This document shows positions 25,950 to 30,974 of a stretch of 30,974 nucleotides of DNA, in pieces. Every line of letters begins with the position of its first letter. Within the stretch, counting starts at the first letter, position 1. The translations under genes and the position numbers were made by a program. The stretch comes from PNAI01 sp035501735 (GTDB lineage Bacteria; Pseudomonadota; Alphaproteobacteria; Rhizobiales; Xanthobacteraceae), in the NCBI GenBank assembly GCA_035501735.1, contig DATJVR010000067.1, forward strand, positions 1-30,974, in the 5' to 3' direction. Below the pieces are notes generated by a model. That model did not search any database and had not been told where the DNA came from. It saw nothing but the letters and a program-made list of their open reading frames with translations.

Positions 25950-26903
25950 ATGGCATCAAGATTCTTGAGTTCAACGATGTCCGCCCTGCTGTCGCTCGGT
26001 CTCGCTCAAGCGGCGTTCGCGGAAACCCTGAAGATCGCTTCGCCGCAGCGCGGCAGTTGGGAAGGCGCGATCCCCGAACTCGGCAAGCAGCAGGGCATCT
26101 TTCAGAAACACGGGCTCGATCTCGACATCGTCTACACCTCCGGCGGCGGCGAGACATTGCAGATCGTCATCGGCAATTCGGTCGATATCGGCTTGAGCGC
26201 GGGCACTTCCAGCGTGTTCGGCGCCTACGCCAAGAACGCGCCGGTGCGCATCGTGGCGGCGAGCTCGACCGGCTCGGCCGAGCTGTTCTGGTACGTCGTG
26301 GCAAAATCGTCGATCAAATCGATGCGCGAGGCCAACGGCGCCACGCTCGCCTATTCGACCACCGGCGCCTCCACGCACATCGCGGTCATGCGTTTCATCA
26401 AGGACTACAATTTGCTGGCCAAGCCGGTCGCGACCGGCAATCCGTCTGCCACCTTCACGCAAGTCTTGTCCGGCCAGGTGAACGTCGGCTGGGCCGTGGC
26501 GCCCTTCGCGCTCGATGCACTCAATCAGGGCCAGTTGCGCCTGGTCGCGCGCGCGAGCGACCTCGACGCCATTCGCGCGCAGACCATCCGCGTGCAGATC
26601 GTCAACGCCCAAACGCTGGCCGCCAAACCGGATGCGATCTCCCGCTACCTGCGCGCCTATCGCGAGACGGTCGACTGGATGTATTCAAGCCCGGACGCGA
26701 TCGCGCGCTATATCGAGTTCTCCAAGTTCTCCGCTCACGCCGTGGAGCAGATGCTCAAGGACTTCATCCCGAAGGAGAGCCTGCAGACCGCCCAGATCAG
26801 CGGCATCAAGCAAGGCATGGACGACGCCGTGCAGTTCAAGTTCCTCAGCGCGCCGCTGACCGAGCAGCAGCTTGCCGAACTGATCCAGATTCCGCAGAAC
26901 TGA
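25950..26903 (+). CDS. ABC transporter substrate-binding protein, NMT1/SsuA-like
   Basis: A 317-residue exported binding protein (signal about 1-24, cleavage probably after AFA) of the NMT1/THI5 or nitrate/sulfonate/taurine group. Typical segments are LKIASPQRGSWEGAIPELGKQ, FQKHGLDLDIVYTSGGGETLQ, NSVDIGLSAGTSSVFGAY, LAYSTTGASTHIAVM and LSGQVNVGWAVAP. A GTG at 25941 would add three residues. No permease or ATPase follows, so it is an orphan binding protein here. It is convergent with the second TctC-type gene. Confidence 0.9.
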   Translation: MASRFLSSTMSALLSLGLAQAAFAETLKIASPQRGSWEGAIPELGKQQGIFQKHGLDLDIVYTSGGGETLQIVIGNSVDIGLSAGTSSVFGAYAKNAPVRIVAASSTGSAELFWYVVAKSSIKSMREANGATLAYSTTGASTHIAVMRFIKDYNLLAKPVATGNPSATFTQVLSGQVNVGWAVAPFALDALNQGQLRLVARASDLDAIRAQTIRVQIVNAQTLAAKPDAISRYLRAYRETVDWMYSSPDAIARYIEFSKFSAHAVEQMLKDFIPKESLQTAQISGIKQGMDDAVQFKFLSAPLTEQQLAELIQIPQN

Positions 26904-26912
26904 CGCGCCTAG

Positions 26913-26931
26913 AGCCGGGCATGTCCCGGCT
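26913..26931. terminator. Small hairpin between convergent genes
   Basis: A 7-bp perfect stem AGCCGGG/CCCGGCT with a five-base loop lies between the stops at 26903 and 26964. There is no T run on either strand, so this is at best a weak bidirectional terminator or a dispersed palindrome. Confidence 0.3.
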
Positions 26932-26963
26932 TCGCCCCATGGCTGCCGTACTATAGGAATGAA

Positions 26964-27950
26964 CTATTCCGAGCCGGCGATGCCGGCTTTCTTCACGACC
27001 TCGGCCCAACGCACGATTTCGCTCTGCACGAATTTTTTCAATTCATCCGGGCTGGGTGACACCTGCGGGATCGCGCCGTCGTCGCTCAAGAGTTTCTGCA
27101 CGTCAGGCTCGCTCATGATCGCGCGGATTTCGCCCGCGAGCTTGTCGATGATCGGCTTGGGCACGCCGGCCGTGGTCGTGATCGTGTGCCACGACGATGC
27201 GTCGTAATTCGGAATTCCGACTTCCGCGAGCGGCGGAATGTTCGGCACCGCCGCCACGCGTTGCGCCGTCGTCACGCCGAGCGCGCGCACCTTGCCCGAC
27301 TCGATCAGCGACTTCGCCGGCGGCACGTCACAGAACATCATCTGGATATGGCCGGCCACGAGGTCGGTGAGCGCCGGCGCCGAGCCCTTGTAGGGCACGT
27401 GCACGAGCTGCAATCCGAACATGCTCTTGAACATCTCGGCGTTGAGGTGATGGAACGTGCCCGGGCCCGGCGTTCCGTACGAAACCTTGCCGGGATTTGC
27501 TTTCGCATATTTGACGAGATCGTCGACCGACTTGATCGGCAGATCGGGATTGACCAGCAGCACGAACGGCACGCGCGCCAAGAGCGCGATCGGCGCCAGA
27601 TCCTTCATCGGATCATAGGCGAGATTTTTACGCACGCTCACGTTGATCGCGAGCACCGTCGACGACGCCATCATGATGGTGTAGCCGTCGGGCGTGCCGT
27701 GCGCGACCGCAGTCGCCGCCGTCACGCCCCCGCCGCCCGGCCGATGCTCGACCACGAACGGCTTGCCGAGGCGCTGCTCGAGCTTCTGCCCGGCCAGCCG
27801 CGCGAACAGCCCGGTCACTCCGCCGGGCGCGAACGGCACGATGAACGTCACCGGACGGCTCGGATATTGCGCGGCAGTTTCCTCCGCCGCCGCCACGCCG
27901 GCCAGGCCGAGCAAGCCGGCTGCGAGCACAAGCATCAAGCGCAGTGTCAT
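26964..27950 (-). CDS. Tripartite tricarboxylate transporter-type binding protein (Bug/TctC family)
   Basis: The second Bug-type protein of the window, 328 residues with a signal peptide (about 1-22, VAAAE). Family segments are YPSRPVTFIVPFAPGGVTGLFARL, VVEHRPGGGGVTAA, TPDGYTIMM, LNAEMFKSMFGLQLVHVPYKG, HIQMMFCDVPPAKSLIESGKVRALG and the C-terminal EIVRWAEVVKKAGI. It clearly differs from the copy at 22026-22985, so the pair is not a recent duplication. The open frame extends upstream to 28217, but ATG 27950 puts the signal peptide at the N-terminus. No tctAB genes are adjacent; the ligand is unknown. Confidence 0.92.
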   Translation of the reverse strand: MTLRLMLVLAAGLLGLAGVAAAEETAAQYPSRPVTFIVPFAPGGVTGLFARLAGQKLEQRLGKPFVVEHRPGGGGVTAATAVAHGTPDGYTIMMASSTVLAINVSVRKNLAYDPMKDLAPIALLARVPFVLLVNPDLPIKSVDDLVKYAKANPGKVSYGTPGPGTFHHLNAEMFKSMFGLQLVHVPYKGSAPALTDLVAGHIQMMFCDVPPAKSLIESGKVRALGVTTAQRVAAVPNIPPLAEVGIPNYDASSWHTITTTAGVPKPIIDKLAGEIRAIMSEPDVQKLLSDDGAIPQVSPSPDELKKFVQSEIVRWAEVVKKAGIAGSE

Positions 27951-28065
27951 GGGAATCCGCCGATCGGCGCCCTCATCCAAGCCGCCGAAGACCGATACAT
28001 TTCTTGTGGGTGTCTGCCAATCCCCCGCTAACAGGCGCCGGCGTGCGCGACAAGGCGCGCGCCAC

Positions 28066-28245
28066 CTAGGCGTTGGATGTATAGTCGCTGTTATTCTCGG
28101 GGGGCTTCTTCTCGGCCTTCTCCGCCAAGTCGATCCAGATTTTCGCCATCTGCAGCAGCATGGCCTTGTCGGCGGGGTCGTGAATCGTCTGGGCGACGCG
28201 CACGCAGTCAGCAGCATAGCGTCTGTATTGAGCCGATGACGTCAT
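28066..28245 (-). CDS. Small conserved hypothetical protein, 59 residues
   Basis: A short soluble protein starting MTSSAQYRRYAADCVRVAQ, followed by a helical stretch (DKAMLLQMAKIWIDLAEKAEK) and a charged tail. Small proteins of this pattern are very common in Bradyrhizobium and relatives and are annotated as hypothetical; no function is known to me. The frame is open upstream, but ATG 28245 matches the family start and an EcfG-type promoter lies about 50 bases before it. It is probably a monocistronic stress-related gene. Confidence 0.75.
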   Translation of the reverse strand: MTSSAQYRRYAADCVRVAQTIHDPADKAMLLQMAKIWIDLAEKAEKKPPENNSDYTSNA

Positions 28246-28297
28246 TGAGCGTCCCGTGTGACGGCGCGCGCCACCGTCCCCTCGCTTCCCGGAACTC

Positions 28298-28322
28298 AAC
28301 GAGCCACGGCGGTTTTCGTTCC
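28298..28322 (-). promoter_or_regulatory. EcfG-type general stress promoter for the 59-residue protein gene
   Basis: On the minus strand, GGAAC (28322-28318), 16 bases, then CGTT (28301-28298). This is the same arrangement and spacing as the promoter at 14743-14767. Transcription would begin near 28290, about 45 bases before the ATG at 28245. Confidence 0.72.
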
Positions 28323-28528
28323 CCGTTTCAACAAATTGGGACCCTGGGAACTCCCACCAACAGCCGCGCACGACCGCTGCGGGTGGGCGTCGGCGGGCTG
28401 GTCGGCTTCGGCGAGCGCGATAGGCCCGCGCCGCACAGCGTGCTCGATGCCGAAAACACCTCGGGCCCCGCGCGCGGCCATTAGCGCCCGGACCGATCGT
28501 CAGCTTCATTTCACAAGATTAGGAACGG

Positions 28529-28605
28529 TGGTAGCGGGGGGCGGATTTGAACCGCCGACCTCCGGATTATGATTCCGCTGCTCTAACCAACTGAGCTACC
28601 CCGCC
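28529..28605 (-). tRNA. tRNA-Met (CAT), elongator type
   Basis: The 77-base cloverleaf reads from 28605: acceptor stem GGCGGGG paired with CCCCGCT (the first pair is G-U), D arm GCTC/GAGC, anticodon loop ATCATAA with CAT, T arm GGCGG-TTCAAAT-CCGCC, and an encoded CCA end at 28531-28529. The base-27/43 pair of the anticodon stem is G-G. The first pair is G-U and the overall sequence resembles elongator tRNA-Met of alphaproteobacteria rather than the initiator. A lysidine-modified tRNA-Ile2, which also carries CAT, cannot be fully excluded from sequence alone. Confidence 0.93.
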
Positions 28606-28649
28606 ATACCAACTGCGCATTCCGCCTACGATTGTGCAGGAATGAAACC

Positions 28650-28679
28650 GATATAGGAAGCGCCGGGAAAATCTGTCAA
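28650..28679 (-). promoter_or_regulatory. Sigma70-type promoter of the tRNA-Met gene
   Basis: On the minus strand, TTGACA (28679-28674) is followed after 18 bases by TATATC (28655-28650). Transcription would start near 28642, about 37 bases before the tRNA. The -35 hexamer overlaps the stop codon of the methyltransferase gene (TGA at 28678-28676). Confidence 0.7.
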
Positions 28680-29389
28680 GGCGCGGCCGCTCGGCCCCTT
28701 CGCGCACTGGCCTCAGCCTGCGCGCGCCCGGCGGCGCCCGCCGCCGTCTTGGCAAACCGCACCAGCGAGAACTGCCGCAACAGCGGCATCGGCCGCCGTT
28801 CGACCAGGCGCATGTCCTCGCGCGCCGCCCAGCGCGTGAGCCGCGCCCAGGGAAATTCCGGCCGCCAGCCCAGCCTGCGCGCCATGGGCGAGAACCATCG
28901 CTCGAAGGCGCGCCACAGCCCCTGCTCGGCGCCGATGTGGTTGACCAGCACGATTTCCCCGCCGGGTTTGAGCACGCGCGCGAATTCGTCGAGCGTCGCC
29001 TCCGGATCCGGCACCGCGGTGATGACATATTGCGCCACCACCACGTCGAACGACTCGTCGGGGAAACCGAGCCGCGCCGCATCCATCACCGCCAGCGCTT
29101 CCACATTGTCGAGCCGGTGCTCGGCCACGCGCTCCTGCGCCTTGCGCAGCATCGGTTCCGAAATGTCGACGCCGACCAGGCGATTGTGCCGCGCGTAATC
29201 GGGAAGCGAGCTTCCGGTTCCCACGCCGACTTCGAGGATGCGCCCGCCGATGCGTTCCGCCGCCGCGATCGCAATTCTGCGGCCGCGCTCGAACACCGGC
29301 CCGAATACGAGGTCATAGACCGGCGCCCAGCGCGCATAGGCCTTGACCACGGTTTGCTTGTCGAGCTTGTCGAGATATCCGTCGTGCAT
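28676..29389 (-). CDS. pmtA: SAM-dependent methyltransferase, PmtA-like (phosphatidylethanolamine N-methyltransferase)
   Basis: A 237-residue class I methyltransferase. Motif I is EVGVGTG (53-59), followed by VGVDISEPMLRKAQERV (72-88), FDVVVAQYVITAVPDPE (114-130) and LKPGGEIVLVNHIGAE (140-155). The N-terminal WAPVYDLVFGPVF segment and overall length fit the Rhodobacter-type PmtA family, which makes phosphatidylcholine by stepwise methylation of phosphatidylethanolamine at the membrane. ATG 29389 has GAGGGG just upstream; the longer open frame lies in mnmA. It follows mnmA by 52 bases and may be co-transcribed. The gene symbol is by family resemblance; another small-molecule methyltransferase is possible. 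Confidence 0.82.
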   Translation of the reverse strand: MHDGYLDKLDKQTVVKAYARWAPVYDLVFGPVFERGRRIAIAAAERIGGRILEVGVGTGSSLPDYARHNRLVGVDISEPMLRKAQERVAEHRLDNVEALAVMDAARLGFPDESFDVVVAQYVITAVPDPEATLDEFARVLKPGGEIVLVNHIGAEQGLWRAFERWFSPMARRLGWRPEFPWARLTRWAAREDMRLVERRPMPLLRQFSLVRFAKTAAGAAGRAQAEASARRGRAAAP

Positions 29390-29441
29390 GGCCCCCTCAA
29401 CCGGCCGCCTGATCTGTTGCACGGCTTGACAGCCGCGCAAT

Positions 29442-30635
29442 CTATCCGCGCGCCGCAGCCTTGAGAATGTCCTCGCCGCGCGCAGGCACGAACTCGGGTG
29501 TGGCCGCCGCACTGACGATAAATCCGCCGCCCAGCACGCGGGCCTGACCCTCGGCCGCATCGTAGAAAACACAGGCCTGGCCGGGCGAAACGCCGTCCTC
29601 GCCCGCCACCAGTTCGAGCTCGAATCCGCCTGACGTGGCTTCGAGCCATGCCGGCTGTGGCGGCCGTGTCGAGCGCACCTTGACGAAGACGTCGAGCCGC
29701 CCGCCCGCCAGCGCGTCATCAATCGCGCCCTCGCCGATCCAATTGACGTCGCGCAGCTTGATGCGTCGCGTGCGCAACGCCTCGCGCGGACCGACCACCA
29801 CGCGCCGCATCGCCGCATCGAGCCGCACCACATAGAGCGGCGTGCCGGTTGCGATCTTCAAGCCGCGCCGCTGGCCGACGGTGAAATGAATGATGCCGTC
29901 ATGTCGGCCGAGCACATGACCGTCGAGATCGACAATGTCGCCCGCGGCCGCAGCCCCCGGCTTCAGCCGTTCGATCACTTCCGTGTAACGGCCCGACGGC
30001 ACGAAGCAGATATCCTGGCTGTCGTGCTTGTCGGCGACTGCAAGCCCGAAGCGGCGCGCCAGTTCGCGCGTCTCGCTCTTCGCCCTATCCCCGAGCGGAA
30101 AGCGCAAGAGATCGAGTTGCGCGCGCGTGGTGCCAAATAGGAAATAGCTCTGATCGCGTTCCTCCTCGCGCGCACGGTAGAGCGCGCGGCCGCCATCCGG
30201 CTGACGGCGCGAGGCCACGTAATGGCCGGTCGCCAACACCTTGGCGCCGAGCTCGCGCGCGGTGCCGAGCAGATCATGGAACTTGATCGCCATGTTGCAA
30301 TCGACGCATGGCACTGGCGTCTCGCCGTGCACGTAGCTCTCGGCAAAGCGGTCGATCACCGCCTCCTTGAAGCGACGCTCGTAGTCGAGCACGTAATGTG
30401 GGATGCCGATGCGGTCGGCGACCGCGCGCGCGTCGTGGATGTCCTGGCCGGCGCAGCAGGCACCCTTGCGATGGGTCGCCGCGCCGTGGTCGTAGAGCTG
30501 CAGCGTGATCCCGACGACGTCGTAGCCGGCTTCTGCAAGCAACGCCGCGGTGACGGAGGAGTCGACGCCTCCCGACATGGCGACGACGACGCGCGTGTCC
30601 GACGGCCGGCCCTCGATGTCGAAATCGCTCAACAT
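29442..30635 (-). CDS. mnmA: tRNA-uridine 2-sulfurtransferase
   Basis: MnmA thiolates U34 of tRNAs for Lys, Glu and Gln (s2U34), using ATP and a sulfur relay. The 397-residue protein has the PP-loop SGGVDSS (21-27), the catalytic cysteine pair C113 (CVDCN) and C210 (DSQDICF), matching E. coli C102 and C199, then GHYV, RDQSYFLFG and VGQRRGL segments. ATG 30635 gives an N-terminus of ordinary alphaproteobacterial length; the frame is open to 30845, but the added residues are arginine-rich noise. Confidence 0.95.
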   Translation of the reverse strand: MLSDFDIEGRPSDTRVVVAMSGGVDSSVTAALLAEAGYDVVGITLQLYDHGAATHRKGACCAGQDIHDARAVADRIGIPHYVLDYERRFKEAVIDRFAESYVHGETPVPCVDCNMAIKFHDLLGTARELGAKVLATGHYVASRRQPDGGRALYRAREEERDQSYFLFGTTRAQLDLLRFPLGDRAKSETRELARRFGLAVADKHDSQDICFVPSGRYTEVIERLKPGAAAAGDIVDLDGHVLGRHDGIIHFTVGQRRGLKIATGTPLYVVRLDAAMRRVVVGPREALRTRRIKLRDVNWIGEGAIDDALAGGRLDVFVKVRSTRPPQPAWLEATSGGFELELVAGEDGVSPGQACVFYDAAEGQARVLGGGFIVSAAATPEFVPARGEDILKAAARG

Positions 30636-30974
30636 GGCAATACGGCCGTCTCTGCTCCCGGGTCCGTCACATGACCCGCCGCGCCGGCGGCTGTGATCAC
30701 CACGACCGCACATACTATAGGCGCGGCGCGTGCGCTTCGCCACGGTCGCGGCCGCCGTTCCGCCGCGAGCGGAACGTCTCGACACGGCAAAACTTGCCGG
30801 CGGGGCGCAAACGCTGCCGCGCGCAGCTCGCGGCGCTGATCTCATAACGCTTTGAATTCACGCAGTTTGCCGCCGGCGTGTCGATGGCCCGACGGTTGCA
30901 GGGAGGAAGTCGCTCATTCCGGATGAGAGAGATTCGCACGTGCCGAGTATCGCGTCAGAGGTCAAGACCACGTC
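30636..30974. other. Upstream region of mnmA, no gene recognised
   Basis: No coding frame with family character was found. On the minus strand a TATAGT sequence near 30721-30716 could be a -10 element for mnmA, but no good -35 is present at the right distance. On the plus strand a short frame opens near 30924 and runs off the window; it is too short to judge. Confidence 0.4.

Overview
The window looks like chromosome of an alphaproteobacterium in the Rhizobiales, probably near Bradyrhizobium, Xanthobacteraceae or Pseudolabrys. This rests on high G+C, alphaproteobacterial division/cell-wall genes, an alpha-type RNase P RNA beside that cluster, several tripartite-tricarboxylate-type binding proteins, a Rhizobiales-type 59-residue protein, and two promoters matching the alphaproteobacterial general-stress sigma factor EcfG. 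The genus is inferred from protein flavour only; no database was searched.

Layout. (1) 1-1034: an IS481-family insertion sequence. It starts at the first base of the window and abuts the murB stop codon. (2) 1036-14255, all minus strand: most of the dcw cluster, transcribed rsmH-ftsL-ftsI-murE-murF-mraY-murD-ftsW-murG-murC-murB. The genes overlap by 1-4 nt or lie a few bases apart. mraZ is absent upstream of rsmH, and ddlB/ftsQ/ftsA/ftsZ would lie beyond the insertion sequence. (3) 14743-17332, plus strand: a PRC-barrel envelope protein under an EcfG-type promoter, an AmpD-like amidase with a peptidoglycan-binding domain, and a Tat-exported dienelactone-hydrolase-like protein. (4) 17448-17920: rnpB (RNase P RNA) with its terminator. 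(5) 17929-21107, minus strand: egtB-egtD and a coupled third gene that looks ATP-grasp-like, a putative ergothioneine operon. (6) 21308-27950: a catabolic or transport-like region with four orphan periplasmic-type binding proteins, a Rieske ferredoxin-like protein, an ACMSD-type amidohydrolase and an exported calcineurin-like phosphoesterase. (7) 28066-30635, minus strand: a 59-residue protein under a second EcfG-type promoter, tRNA-Met(CAT), a PmtA-like phospholipid N-methyltransferase and mnmA.

How the genes work together. The dcw genes build lipid II from UDP-MurNAc (MurB to MurG, MraY) and supply septal machinery (FtsL, FtsI, FtsW). The nearby amidase probably belongs to muropeptide turnover. 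EgtD trimethylates histidine to hercynine and EgtB attaches sulfur; the third gene may perform or replace a ligation step. The Rieske/amidohydrolase pair with solute-binding proteins suggests uptake and breakdown of a small organic acid or aromatic, but no permease or oxygenase is present to fix the substrate.

The least explained observations are the egtB-egtD-ATP-grasp-like operon, the insertion sequence whose transposase stop codon is probably supplied by target duplication, and the two matching EcfG-type promoters.
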